Shown piece after piece: positions 10,315-21,745 of a DNA stretch of 64,000 bases (the stretch's first letter is position 1; the number at the start of each line of letters is the position of its first letter). The position numbers and the translations under genes are program-made. Source of the DNA: Cepaea nemoralis. Its lineage: Eukaryota; Mollusca; Gastropoda; Stylommatophora; Helicidae. The stretch is taken from positions 1 to 64,000 of the forward strand of contig JACEFZ010013534.1 in assembly GCA_014155875.1 (NCBI GenBank), read 5' to 3'. A model generated the notes under the pieces. The model saw only the letters and a program-made list of their open reading frames with translations, searched no databases and was not told where the DNA came from.

Positions 10315-10439
10315 GTTAAAGAGGCAATACCCTACGGATAATCATGCTTCCGGGTTGTCCATGTCCATGTCAATGTCCATTTTCCGGAAAAAAAGAAACT
10401 TTCCACCGTGTCAACCATCCTCCGTGGCATCGGTTATAA

Positions 10440-12190
10440 TCTTGGTGGTTCATGGTGCGGTATGAGTTGTTCTGTTTCTTTGCGCCAGTGTTAGCTGGCT
10501 TATCTTGTTGACGAGTCTATGCCTGTGACGTCAGCTGGGGGATTCGTTGGCCGGCAAGTTGTATCTCTTTTGGCGGTTTCTTTGTCAGTGTTTGGCTCAT
10601 TGTGCGTTTAGCATATGTTGGGTTGAGTCCTTAAAGGACTTTTTATTTGGTCTTCTTACCTTCCTGTTTTAGTGGATTGCCGTCATGAGCTTTGTCGAAG
10701 TTTGCGTTTTCTTCCTTGCGCTTTTGTTCTCTTTCGGGTTTCTGTTGCCTTTCGATTTTTCCTCTCTTGTAAACCATGGATCGCATTCTCCGTATCGTAG
10801 TAGCATCCATATGGGTATTCATCAGTTAAGTGTAGATCTGGGTACACTGGGCATTTCTGCCAGTGTTTGAATTTCTTGGGATACTTTTCTGCCATGCGTC
10901 TTCTGTATTCCTGTTGCCTGAGTGGCAACAGCCGATCAGTTTCTCTGCATTCCGCGATAAGCTCCTCCAGTGTAAATGGCACCTCTGTGTTGTCGTTCTT
11001 GTGTTCGTCTAGGTTTTCTTCAGAGGTCTGGCGGGTATTGGCTTCCCCTTGAGTTTTTTGGGCGTTGTAGTAGGGTTGCTGGCTATAGCTTGCGGTTCCG
11101 ATTCGGTCTTTTGTTGCGGTTTTTCTGTGATCTTTTCCGTTGCTTCTGTTGGTTTGCTTTACTCTCTATACTTTTGTAGTATTTCTTTCTCAGTCTTGAT
11201 GTCTTGTAAAATGTGTTCGTTCTTCTTCGTCGCTTGAACCATGGTCTCAACTTCTTGTTTGATCTGTAGCTTGATTTCTTTTATTTCAGCCAACAGCTTT
11301 TCGTTTTCGTTGTTCGTTGTCGGTGTTTGTAGCACCTTGATTTGTTTTTAAGTTCTTCAATCTGGATTTGAAGTTGATGTCTTTCAGCTGCTGATACACC
11401 TGTGGCTGTCTCGCACGTTCATCTGGCTTCCTTATATGATGTCCTCGTGTTAATAGCGAACGTTGAAGGTACGGACAGCCCAGGTATCTTGCCCCATGAT
11501 TGCCCAGGCAATTGGCGCACTTCCTCTTATTGTTGGGTGCTCTGAAGTCGGTGTCTTGCTTGGTTAGCGGACATTCCTGAAGGCATGATGATCGGCGCAA
11601 TAGCGGCATATTTCTGTCTTGCTGCGGCAGATTGTTCGACTGTGGTCGGCCCTCTGGCATCTTGAGCATTGGTTGATTATCGGTATAAATCACTCGGGCT
11701 GTTGCATTATCTTGTTGATTGATACCTGGCCTGGTATCTCGTTGCCCTCAGTCGTCACCGCCGCTAGCGTCGTAGGTATTTTTGAATATGTTAGGATCCG
11801 CTCCTCTTCAAGATTTGAATGTTCAGATTTTCTTCCTGCAGCTGTTTGAGTATTTCTTCATCTGACAGCTCTACTTGAATCCGCTTGATCACCCATTTGA
11901 CTGTCTTTGAGTCGGTGTTCCCGATTCTGGTGTCTTTCTCCTCTCTCTTCTTCTCTGCTGTCTTGGCTCTTGTTAGTGGTGGGCTGACATCGATCTTTCT
12001 CGTGGTAGCTTCAGTTGATGTGACTGTAGTTACAGGTTCTTGGTTGCAGGTTGCAGCTTGCAGGCAAGGTCTCTGCGTTCACCTTCTTAGAGGACTTGGC
12101 GGCTCCCACACTACACATCTTGTGGAACTGCTGTTTCTTGTTGTTGTTCTTGCGAGACATTTTCCTCCCCCGTATCAGGCTTCTTGACTA
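10440..12190 (-). pseudogene. LINE ORF1 (gag-like, zinc-knuckle) remnant
   Basis: Minus-strand frames (11693-11286 and 10982-10683 are the longest) encode a gag-like protein. CX2CX4HX4C knuckles are visible: one in a shifted frame near 11640-11680 (CSRC...H...C), then CANCLGNHGARYLGCP near 11460-11515. A basic C-terminus follows (ERKNRKATETRKRTKAQG). ORF1 proteins of jockey/I-type LINEs bind RNA with such knuckles. A plausible ATG lies near 12160. Several frameshifts break it, and no endonuclease or RT follows downstream, so it is an orphan ORF1. Confidence 0.6.
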
Positions 12191-12279
12191 GTTAAGGCGA
12201 CTGTATACGGGAAGCTATATATACAGGTAGCATGGAGATTTAATTCTGGTCTTACATTATGACAAGAAACAGAATGTAC

Positions 12280-12554
12280 CGAAAGTTTGTTGTAGCCGAT
12301 CTTGGTTGCGAAGATGTCAACTGATCTAAAGAACTTGATGAGTTAACTGTAGCAGATCTTGGTTGTGAAGATGACAACTGATCTAAAGAACTTGATGAGT
12401 TAACTGTAGCAGATCTTTGTTGTGAAGATGACAACTGAGTTAATGCACTGTGTGAGTTAACTGTTGAGGATCTTGGTTGTGAAGATGCAACTAATCTAAA
12501 GTACTACACGGGTTAATTGTAGCAGATCTTGGTTGTGTCGATGACAACTGATCT
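12280..12554. repeat. 57-bp tandem repeat array, part 1
   Basis: Units recur with a 57-bp period (GTTAACTGTAGCAGATC at 12342 and 12399, for example), each containing GTGAAGATGACAACTGA. The array resumes at 14659 and 15726; the three parts were one array of about 11 units before insertions. Confidence 0.9.
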
Positions 12555-12710
12555 TCTTCTTCTTCTTCTTCTTCTTCTTTCGTTCGCTTGAAATATGTCT
12601 ATAACTGCAATGTTGTATCTTGTATGAATTTAACTGTCTTCTTTAGTTCCCACAGCGGTCCATAGAGTTTATCTTCCACTGTCGTCTCTCTAGGCCAGAA
12701 GGTTTGCCTA

Positions 12711-12713
<3 letters not shown>

Positions 12714-12742
<29 letters not shown>

Positions 12743-14641
12743 TAGGAACCGACATCACAGCATTCGGGACATTCCCATAAGCGCTCCGTCCCCATCCTTA
12801 GCAGCCAGCGAAGAGTTCCAACACTAATAGTTCCAGTAGCAATCTGATTATATGTCCGTCTCGCCTTTCCTCTGAGCGTCGAGCGTCGGCCAGATCCCCT
12901 CGTCACACCTCGCTGTCTCATTCTTACCAGACTATGGTGATCCATCTGCTCCTCCGAGGTGTACACGTGCTCCCACAAGTCCGCAACCACGTCTGCCTTG
13001 TCATGCATCAATACTCCACCAAGTTTTGCAGAGCCAGCCAATCTGTCCGCCTGTTCATTCCCCAGCACACCGGCATGCCCAGGAGAAAAGATCCAGGTGA
13101 TGCTTGCTACCCGTGACCTCCGAAGCGAAGCAAGCCACTCTGCACGAAGCTTGCCTGTTCTCACCCTTCTCAGCATGCTTTCTGAGTCAGTTACAATCAC
13201 AATGTGTGTATGTATCGTGTTTTCTATCCAGCGGAAAGCTGCACTGACCGCCTCCACCTCCATTCTTAAGCTAGATGTAGTGTCATCATACGCCAGGCTC
13301 TCCTGCACCAAACGCCGACCATTAGTTTTTGCCAAGAACCCCCAGGCACTTCTCCTACCTCTCAACACTGACCCATCCGTGTAGATAATCACATCACCCG
13401 GGCGAGAATTTTCCTGAATTAGTAGCTGAATTTCCACTTCCGTGGCCCCTGCTGGCCACTCCTGCACTCCCGGCTCAATATTATTACAACTCTGCACAAG
13501 TCTGACTGCACGGCTGGCACTCTGACCCACTCCTCTCCTCGCCTGATGTTCTCCAAGGGGCACACCTGTATGATCGTATCCTCCGCCTGAGCCATCCATG
13601 ATTTCCCTCTTATCAGTCTCTGACCCTTAACTACGTCCAGCGCCTCATGCAACGGGTGATCTGTGTCTGCAGCTACTCTGAGGTATGCCTTCGCTTGCAT
13701 CACCTTGTGCCTACCAGCAACAGTAGGCAGACCAAGGATGTAACGCATACACACTACTGGAGTGTCTCTGGTGCATCCCAGAATGACCCGCATAGCTTCA
13801 TTCTGTATGCGCTCTAATTTCACCAGCTGACTCTTTGAGACAGTGAGCAGTCCTAGTCCATAATCAATCACTGAGAGGATCAAGTGCTGGTATAGTGTGA
13901 AGAGCATTCTCTGCTCTGTGTCCATTGCAGCCATAGTTTTAAGTGCATTGAGTCCCTTTTGAGATCTTGTCACAACCGTCTCCACATGGTCCTTGAAGGA
14001 CAGACTCCTGTCAAATGTGATTCCCAGATACTTCAGTTTGTTCTCTCTGTTGACGCTTCTACCATCTATCGTGAGGCTTGGGGTATCATCTCTCACAATC
14101 CTGTTGTCCAGAGAGCACCACAACACCCCCGCCTTTTCCGGGTTGATGACAGCACTCATTTCAGTGCACCAGTCAATCACATTGTCTACTGTCACCTGTA
14201 GCTCCTGGGCTGTTTGATCCCTATTTCTCCCCTGCCTGTATGCAAGAATATCATCTGCAAATGTTAGAATCCTTCCAACCCTTGGTGCTTCTAGGTATGC
14301 AATCTTGCTCGTATACACATTAAAGAGCACCGGTGAGATTGCAGATCCCTGTGGCAGTCCCGGGGTTAAAATATGTGGCTCTGAGGTCCATGCGCCCAGA
14401 CGGAGAGCAACCTGACGAGAATGCAGGACGGCTGCTATCCAGTTCACCAACCAGGGATTGACCCCCTTCTCCATAAGTGCGGTCATCAAAATATCATAGC
14501 GAACTCTATTGTACGCATCTTCGAGATCAAGCGCTGCCGCCATCGTTTCCTGTCTACTCTGGAACCCCTCATAAACGTCAAAGGCAAAGGTGGCTGCATT
14601 TGACCAGGTATCTTTTCCTGGCCTGTAGCTCCCCAGGCCTC
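12714..14641 (-). mobile_element. LINE A1, 5'-truncated, with (AATCA)n tail
   Basis: 1,928-bp insertion bounded by the 10-bp duplication TTGCCTAGAT (12704-12713 and 14642-14651). The 3' tail is TGATT repeats on the plus strand. It contains the second half of RT and a full RNase H. The 5' truncation within RT is typical of incomplete target-primed reverse transcription. Confidence 0.9.
12742..14641 (-). pseudogene. LINE A1 RT plus RNase H
   Basis: Minus strand. RT motifs: LDLEDAYNRVRYD (motif A Asp), LPQGSAISPVLFNVY, FADDILAYRQG (catalytic Asp pair), KLKYLGITFDRSLSFKDHV. RNase H: IYTDGSV, SSLRMEVEAV, VTDSESML and WIFSPGHAGVLGNEQADRLAG, which keeps the DEDH acidic residues. The C-terminus ends with a Cys motif (WECPECC). 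A one-base frameshift around 13450-13500 separates RT from RNase H. Family-level call is an RNase-H-containing I/Ingi-like LINE; the clade is inference. Confidence 0.85.
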
Positions 14642-14658
14642 TTGCCTAGATATGTTAT

Positions 14659-14928
14659 ACAACTGATCTAAAGAACTTGATGAGTTAACTGTAGCAGATC
14701 TTGGTTGTGAAGATGACAACTGAGCTAAAGCACTAGATGAGTTAACTTTTGAGGGTCTTTGTTGTGAAGGTGACAACTATTGCAGTGTGTGGTTTAACTG
14801 TTGAGAATCTAGGTTGTGAAGATGACAACTGAGCTAATGCACTGTGTGGTTTAATTGTTGAGGATCTAGGTTGTGAAGATGACAACTGAGCTAATGCACT
14901 GTGTGGTTTAACTGTTGAGGGTCTAGAT
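14659..14928. repeat. 57-bp tandem repeat array, part 2
   Basis: Continuation of the array after the LINE E insertion. It ends in GTCTAGAT, the hAT target site. Confidence 0.9.
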
Positions 14929-14994
14929 CAGTGTTTCCCAACCTTTTTTGTGCTATGCCCCACCTAAGCCTTTCTAAAATTCTTATGCCCCCCA

Positions 14995-15025
<31 letters not shown>

Positions 15026-15725
15026 CATTTGCATCATTTTTAATATTAAAAAATTGAAATGTTCACTAAAGTAACTTGAATTATTTTTTTTTTCGAAGGG
15101 CTCACGGTTCCCACAGGGGCCAGAGCCTCCGCTTCCCCCCCCCCCCCCCTCCATGTGTGTCGGTTGAATTTTTTTTTTTTCTTGGTTTGGCGGTTACCCC
15201 AGACAAGCTGGTTCCTCCGCCTCCACCTTGTTTATGTGGACCCTTAGTCTCGCTGTGAGCTAGTGCCCACAGTGGTCCACCAGGCCCACATCTTAGGTGA
15301 AGATATGTGATGGGTTTTTACTTGATCATCCCCGCCCCCGACCAGACCACTGGGGGGGGGGGGGAGAGCAGCAAATGCACCCGATCCTATAAGTTTTAAG
15401 AAGAAATCACTAGGAAATTATTGAGCGAACACAGTAAGTAAATTTTCAAAACATATAATGGAGAACTGAAATTCAAGTACAAAATAATTTTAATAAAAGA
15501 TTTTTCTATATTATTTTAATTATTAGTAATTATTTAACTTTAGTGAGATCCTTGCGCTCGATGTTTGTTGCAAAGATATTTTATGTCAGGTTCCAATTTA
15601 GTTAACTTCAGTCTCAAATCTTCCCGTTTTGTTATATCCAGCCGATTTCTTCCATTTTCGAATTGCCCCCCTTAACAGTCGAATTGCTCCCCTGTGAGGC
15701 GTGGGCCCCACGTTGGGAAACACTG
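14929..15725. mobile_element. Complete non-autonomous hAT element (797 bp)
   Basis: TIRs CAGTGTTTCCCAAC and GTTGGGAAACACTG are perfect inverses. The 8-bp duplication GTCTAGAT flanks both ends (14921-14928 and 15726-15733). The interior has a poly-C run (about 14991-15023), poly-T and G runs and no transposase frame. It interrupts a 57-bp array unit whose sequence resumes directly after the element. Confidence 0.93.
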
Positions 15726-15815
15726 GTCTAGATTGTGAAGATGACAACTGATCTAAAGTACCAGAAGCGTTAACTGTAGCAGATATTAATTGTGAAAACC
15801 GATCTAACGTAATAG
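15726..15815. repeat. 57-bp tandem repeat array, part 3
   Basis: The array resumes after the hAT element for about one and a half degenerate units. Confidence 0.8.
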
Positions 15816-16067
15816 ACGAGTAAATGAACTTTGGTTTTCATAACTCCAATAGTTTTGGTAAAACAAACATTGCGTGCTATATAATTGCCGTTGAAAATAA
15901 ATTAGTATATGTTACGACTCTTGGCTGCGTGGGTTTTAAAGTCGGCTTATTGCGACGTCTATAGAAACTTTTGAATGGAAATTATCCAGACGTTTGCAAC
16001 GACAGGAACCAATTCTGAAATAACCTTCTAAAGAAGGCGCCATAATGTTGTTGCTGTGCAATTAAAG
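15816..16067. other. No recognisable feature
   Basis: AT-rich sequence between the tandem array and a SINE1 fragment. No motif seen. Confidence 0.4.
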
Positions 16068-16164
16068 TTAGTTGCATGTCCTTCACAAAACATTGCATTC
16101 AACCCCAGCATATAATGGCTGTTTGTCACTCACTGGGAAATGTTAGTTTAGTAGTGTGAAATGC
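16068..16164 (-). mobile_element. SINE1 3'-end fragment
   Basis: GTTGCATGTCCTTCACAAAA with the following AACCCCAGCAT matches the reverse complement of the SINE1 3' end. Confidence 0.5.
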
Positions 16165-16474
16165 GATTCCTGAGACGAATGTTGCGAATTCCTCGGACTG
16201 CCAAAGTAACCAACAACGACTGCCTGAAAGAGGCTAATTAAACTAGAACATTATATACAACAATAAGACAGAGACAAACAGCTGTTTTTGGTCATGTGAT
16301 GAGAAGAGAGGCATTGGAGAACATTGTGACTACTTGAAAGATCGAAGGGAAAGAGAGGCAGAGGCGGACCAAGAGAATTGATGCTGGATGGATTGCGACA
16401 GTGGCATGGAGGGATATCAACAGCGGAGCTGATCTGTGGAGAGTCATGAACGCCTACGCCAGTCGGCATGCACT
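16165..16474 (+). pseudogene. LINE C (RTE-like) C-terminal remnant
   Basis: Closely related to 55930-56262: the same 'PWTARVTNNDC' region, 'FGHVMRREALENIVTT' and 'DLWR..MNAYASRHG' end. In-frame stops (near 16240 and 16337) break it. It ends in a GAT tail that has expanded into the next microsatellite. Confidence 0.75.
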
Positions 16475-16527
<53 letters not shown>

Positions 16528-16552
16528 TTGATGATGATGATGATGATGATGT

Positions 16553-16645
<93 letters not shown>

Positions 16646-16670
16646 CGATGATGATGACGATGATGCTGAT
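16475..16670. repeat. (GAT)n microsatellite from a LINE tail
   Basis: About 196 bp of GAT/ATG repeats with a few GTT/GAC interruptions begin exactly where LINE C ends. The apparent poly-Asp, poly-Met, poly-Ile and poly-Ser frames come from the repeat. Confidence 0.95.
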
Positions 16671-17342
16671 TTTGTCATTGCTTTCTGAACGGCCGACGCC
16701 ACATTTCGAAATCAACACTAAGCAGCCTGCTTCCAGTTTGCCCGCGGCTGATCTCGAACCTTCGACTAGGTATGACGGGGGCTTATGAAACGCAATGTCA
16801 CAATCCCCGAAGCCACAATATCCAAAAGTTGTAGAGGGATAGACTAAGAAATTCAATCACAAAACAGGCACCAGACAAGCAACTATGGAATGGTCAGGTG
16901 AGCAAGTTTCGTGGACTGAAATACTTGAGTGCATCATGTGGTTGCCTTCTCAGTATGTATTTAAAACGTTAGCTGCCGTATCGCCGTCTTCTTCTTCTCT
17001 CGCTGCATGCTTTATGAGGCACAGACAAGCAACCTACGATATGTGGATAAATCACTGGCACCTTGTCATCTTAACAGACGATGGTTTGTTACATTGTGCG
17101 CGTTTTTTTTTTAAAGGCATAATAACTATATCCCATGGCGGTAAGGACCTCTCCATCGCATAAGGCCTGGGTTGAATTGTAGAGACCATGTGTTACCCAT
17201 GCAGCATGCTCCCTCTCTCGGTCTGCTAGTTTACTCCAGGAAAAGCAACACCAATACGTCTGGAACAAGACAAGCTGCAGAAGCTGCCAGATCAACAAAA
17301 CGATGCTCTGGCCGTCATCCTGTCGAAACTTCCATTGAAGAC
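16671..17342. other. Repeat fragments, no gene
   Basis: A 40-bp SINE1 core fragment (TTTGTCATTGCTTTCTGAAC) opens the stretch. Its right part (about 17150-17290) is an inverted copy of 21500-21650, with matching 'catgtgttacccatgcagca'. The middle shows nothing I recognise. Confidence 0.5.
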
Positions 17343-19160
17343 CAGTTATCAGTTATCAGTTATCAGTTAGGGTATCTTCGTTGCACTCCGGACATGTCCA
17401 TAGGTAATCAGATCCTCCCCCCAGCATATGCATCAGCGTCATGTGGCTAATAGTGCCAGTTCTGTGTTGGTTGACGAGGCGCCTTGTTTTCCCGATGTAC
17501 CTCTCGCGTCTGGCCGTGCCGATTCTTACTCCCAAGTCTTTCATCCTGGACAGCGATGTGGATTCACTGACGTCAAAGTCCTCTGTTCTCGCCATATCTT
17601 TGAGGACGTTAATAACATCGGCACGATCCATGGGCTGGCCATCTACAGGGGGTGCAGAGCCAGCCAGTTTATCAGCTCGTTCATTTCCCTCGACTCCCGC
17701 ATGTCCCGGGACGAAGATGAAGGTGACTTTACGGACAACAGACTTCCGCAGCGACTCAGTCCACTGTCTAAGTACAGATCCAGCTTCGACCTTCTGAATC
17801 ATGCTCATTGAATCACTTAGTACACACACGTTGGTATAATGCTGTGATTCCAGCCATATGAAAGCCTGTGTAACTGCCATCACCTCCATCGTCATGCTGC
17901 TCGTGGTCATAGAGTGGGCACCACTGGATTCTTGAACGGTTCGGCCCGCTGAACGGGCTGTAAATGCCCACGCACTTCTCTGCTGCTTTACAACAGATCC
18001 ATCTGTATAGATGAGCACTTCGGGGCTATCTGAGTGTTCATAGATGAGCGCGTTGACCTCTGCATTGACAGCGGCAGGGTTCTGCTCTCTGCACCGTCTG
18101 TCGAGTGTGATAATGCAGGAGAAAGTGCACTTAAAAGCTGGAGGCACCGGCACCCATTCCTTGCCGGGGTTGATACTGGTAAGACTGCAGACCTGTCTGA
18201 CGACATCTTCCGCCCGACCCATCCATGATTTGCCCCTCTTTAGCCTGTCACCCTTTTCTCTGAATATAGCGTCATGCAGAGGGTGCTGCTCATCTGCACT
18301 TATTTTTAAGTATGCACGAGCTCTCCAGATCTTGATCCTGTGTTCCATTGTCGGGAAGTCAAGGAGGTATCTCATTGCTACACAGCTGGTGTCTCTCGTG
18401 CAGCCCAAAATGATGCTCATGGCTTCGTTTTGTACCTTTTCAAGTCTTCCAATCTGTGTAGGGCTGACAGTGAGGATGGCCAGGGCATACTCGATGCGTG
18501 AAAGCACGAGTCCTTGGAACAGAAGTATTAGCAGTCTTTGCTCGATATTGGCAGTCGCCATGACTCTCATTGATGACAAACCTTTTCGAGCTTTCGTTAT
18601 GACATAATCGACATGGTCTCTGAAGGACAGGCTACGATCAAGCCTCACGCCAAGATATGTCATCGATTGGGTTCTACTCAAAATACTCCCATCCATCCTC
18701 ACTGCCAGCAGGTCTGTTTTCACAATATGGTTGTTTAGGGAGAAACCATGTAACCGATGCCTTTGCAGGGTTGACAAGGGCGCCGGCATCAGCACACCGT
18801 GAGGAAATTCGATCTAGTTAGCCCTGCATATCATTGGCAACCGCCTGTCTATCTCGACCCTGTCGATACACGAGAATGTCGTCAGCAAATGACAGAGTCC
18901 TACCCCTCCCATGCAACTGTTGTTCAGTGATCGGCACCGTATACACGTTGAATAGTACTGGTGACAGTGGTGAACCCTGCGGCAATCCTGGACATATCGT
19001 TATCCTTAGGGCCTGGCCTGCCCTACCGTGACATGTAGTCTTTAGGTTGCATTCCCTCCCACTAGGACAAACCTTGTACTTTCCCAACTCTGTTCAGCCC
19101 TCCAAAGCCGTTGGCATAGTGTGAGGTGCCGGATTTGGTGAGCGCTGAGTAGAGAAATGG
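17343..19160 (-). mobile_element. LINE A3, 5'-truncated, with (ATAACTG)n tail
   Basis: The 3' tail is 'cagttat' repeats at 17343-17370, a 7-bp unit unlike the 5-bp tail of LINE A1/A2. The body encodes the second half of RT and RNase H. Its 5' part near 19010-19160 has an inverted partial match at 21320-21460. Confidence 0.8.
17356..19087 (-). pseudogene. LINE A3 RT plus RNase H
   Basis: Minus-strand frames 19087-18818 and 18795-17356. RT: GLPQGSPLSPVLFNVYT and FADDILVYRQGRDRQ (catalytic Asp pair), then a break at about 18800, then YLGVRLDRSLSFRDHVDYV. RNase H: IYTDGSVVKQQRSAWAF, MTMEVMAVTQAF, LSDSMSMI, FIFVPGHAGVEGNERADKLA. The C-terminus has CPEC. Only one frameshift separates the two frames, so this is a fairly young copy. 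Confidence 0.85.
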
Positions 19161-19833
19161 TAATCTGATAACTCAGTTAATCATCCGTGTTACTGGGGTC
19201 CTAAGGGAGGCAAAGAATAGTAACACCGTAACCTAACATGCATATTGTAATGGGGCGACTAAGGAGGGTTGGCGTGAGGTGGCCACCTCAATCAGGAAAA
19301 ACAAAACTTTAGCTGCAAAATCCAACCAATCATGGGTTGTGTCCACGGTGAAGGTTGTCTGCATGGGATCTCCAAGACTCTCTTGCCCCTTCTGTGCACG
19401 TTGATAGATTGTTCTGTTCGCTCTTCTCACTGTGCAGCCTTCCCATCCCACTTGTCCCGCTGTCTACCACTTGCGCACGTGCCCTTAACTTTTCTCTCCA
19501 TTGTGGTTTTCACAAGGGTGCTATATCTTTAACTTTTAACGTGTATCTTTTTTATTCTTTCTTTCTTACATCAACTCTTTTCATTTCCGACCTCTAGAAC
19601 GGTTGCATTTGACTGATTTTGTTCCCGGAGTTTCGGCCTATTCTGAATATCCACATCTCCAGGGCCTCAATTCGACTTTCCAACTGCTTGTTCATTGTGC
19701 AAGTTTGTATGTCATATAGTAGTGAAGAATGCACCTAACACTAACAGTTGGCAAGTCTCGTTCATGAACAAGTCTACAAATGGCTTCAGTGAGTTGGTTG
19801 CGTGGCTTTGCTCCCTTGGGAGTTGAAAGGCAG
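19161..19833. other. No recognisable gene
   Basis: Mixed sequence. Short overlapping frames at 19233-19451 and 19332-19597 have no family motif. Confidence 0.4.
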
Positions 19834-19949
19834 AAGGATAAGAAAACAGCTAAGTGGATTTATTGCCAATGTACATGAAGGAGTTTGTAGAAAGGATAAG
19901 AAAACAGCTAAGTGGATTTATTGCCAATGTACATGAAGGAGTTTGTAGA
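19834..19949. repeat. 58-bp perfect tandem duplication
   Basis: Two identical 58-bp units starting AAGGATAAGAAAACAGC (19834 and 19892). The absence of differences indicates a recent event. Confidence 0.9.
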
Positions 19950-20379
19950 AATGAGAACACTGAATTGTATTCAAATACACCCAGAGGCAGACAAATTAAT
20001 AAATTCAAGAGCCACCTCTTTCTCAGAAGCCAGCAGATGTTTGTTGTGCAAATGCAGACTAGAAAACACGATTGAAAATTCAGGCGCCAGCCCCCCACCC
20101 CCGATTATATCCATCTGTATCTTATCACAACAGCAAAGAATGCTGGTGTTGACTGCAACGTCCTGTAAAAGGATATGCAACCAATTTGATGATCTTATCT
20201 GATGACCCTCTTCGGTGATGTCAAGTAGGTACGTTGAGCACGATGTTCATAGCTTGTCTTTGCATGTAATATATTATTACCTGCTATCCACCAAGAGCCC
20301 GTTTTTATGCCTGTGATCTGGACTGTTTATCAGCGACACGCTAGAAATTAAACCACTTCCACACAGTCTGCCTTAGGAA
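19950..20379. other. No gene; SINE1 3' fragment at about 20110-20190
   Basis: AATGCTGGTGTTGACTGCAA followed by CGTCCTGTAAAAGG is the SINE1 3' end on the plus strand. The rest is unassigned. Confidence 0.5.
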
Positions 20380-20925
20380 GCTACTGAAGATTAAATGGCA
20401 AGACAAGATCACAGACACTGAAGTCCTAGAAAGAGCGTCCATGCCCAGTATCCACACGATACTAATGAAGAATCAGATTCGCTGGGCTGGTCACTTAACT
20501 CGCATACCAGATCACAGGCTCCCTAAATGAATTTTTTACGGCGAGTTGCGTTGTGGTAAACGCTCCCAAGGCGGCCGCTTTAAAGACACACTGAAAATCT
20601 CACTGAATGCTTTTGGAATTCATCATGACGCCTGGGAGACTGCCGCTAGAGACCGAAATTCGTGGCGTGCATCATTACGCAAGGGTACAGTCACGTGTGA
20701 GGCAACCAGGACTGCAAGAGTTGTGAGGAAAAGGCAGGACAGAAAAACCACTGCAGGAAATCCTCCTCCAGAATCGTCAAGCATTCTTTGTCCACATTGT
20801 CAAAGAACATTTCGAGCCAAAATAGGCTTTATCAGCCATCTTAGAACTCACAACTCCATACTTTCAACCCCACTGGATGAAATGAATGGTGGTAATCATT
20901 CTTGATGGACAAACAACAACATATG
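20380..20925 (+). pseudogene. LINE D C-terminus with C2H2 zinc finger
   Basis: Encodes LLKIKWQDKITDTEVLERA and GHLTRIPDHRLPK, a stop (near 20526), then YGELRCGKRSQGGRFKDTLK, AWETAARDRNSWRASLRKG and a terminal finger CPHCQRTFRAKIGFISHLRTH (CX2C...HX3H spacing). This arrangement, a basic C-terminus followed by one C2H2 finger after RT, is a widespread animal LINE ending. RT itself is missing. One nonsense codon breaks the frame. Confidence 0.75.
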
Positions 20926-21745
20926 GTGATCGCTAATATTTTCTAGACAAAGCAGGGCTCAATGGGTGATGTGGTGAAATCAGGATGTCCACCTCTTACT
21001 TCCCAGTTTCCGTTACCAATTTTAGGTTGTCAATCTGGGACTCTAGTTCACTTTAAATAATGCACCTTAATTGGGAACAAATCGAACAAATGAGCACTGG
21101 GAGCAGGCAGATAATCATGCCAGTTACTGCAGCTCCCATTTTAATATTAAAGTGCCTCCTCATTGCGCCTAATCGTGCAGTCGCTGTTACCTTTCAGGAA
21201 TCTGATTTAGGCAGGAGGCTAGCTGCATTAGTAGGGCACTAATGTAGATACAATGTCAGGTATGACTGAGCTATCGTATGACAATGGTCTGTACTACCTT
21301 CTTACCGTTAGCGTCGGATATTGGGCAGCGCTCACTAAACCTGGTACCCCACATTGTGCCGATGACCTGCGCAGCTGGGAGGGTACAGGCCTTACCCTAG
21401 TACGAGGAAATGCAACCTAAAGACTAAATGTCGCGGCGGGACAGACCAGGCCCTAAGTCCTGGTCGGCAACTGGTCTAGGATGGAAGCTCTGAAAGGCGG
21501 GCAGCTGGAGTATTGTTGTAGCTTGTATTGTTCCAGAAGTATTAGTGTTATCTTTCCTCTGGAGTAAACTAGACAGGCAGAGAGAGGGATCATGCTGCAT
21601 GGGCAACACATGGTCTCTACATTCACCCAGGCTTTGTGCTATGGCTCCATTATACAAACTATCGTATTTCATGATACCAGTCAACGTAGGCAGAACAAAC
21701 CAAAGACCCACACAGGTAATGCCGACTAAAAATCTGTTCATGCTG
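20926..21745. other. No gene; scattered inverted repeat matches
   Basis: 21320-21460 resembles the reverse complement of 19010-19160, and 21500-21650 the reverse complement of 17150-17290. These look like fragments of one A3-related element in opposite orientation. No continuous frame. Confidence 0.45.

Larger units (their letters stand above)
12555..14658 (-). mobile_element. LINE E 3'-end fragment with (GAA)n tail, containing LINE A1
   Basis: A 5'-truncated fragment homologous to 21746-22050, with a (TTC)n tail at its left edge. Flanked by the 11-bp duplication ACAACTGATCT (12544-12554 and 14659-14669) created in the 57-bp array. Only about 165 bp belong to this fragment; the rest is the later LINE A1 insertion. 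Confidence 0.8.

Noticed and set aside
16251..16856. Poly-Asp, poly-Met, poly-Ile and poly-Ser frames
   Set aside because: All are readings of the (GAT)n microsatellite.
17441..18607. Plus-strand frames opposite LINE A3
   Set aside because: Antisense shadows of RT/RNase H; the minus strand carries the catalytic motifs.
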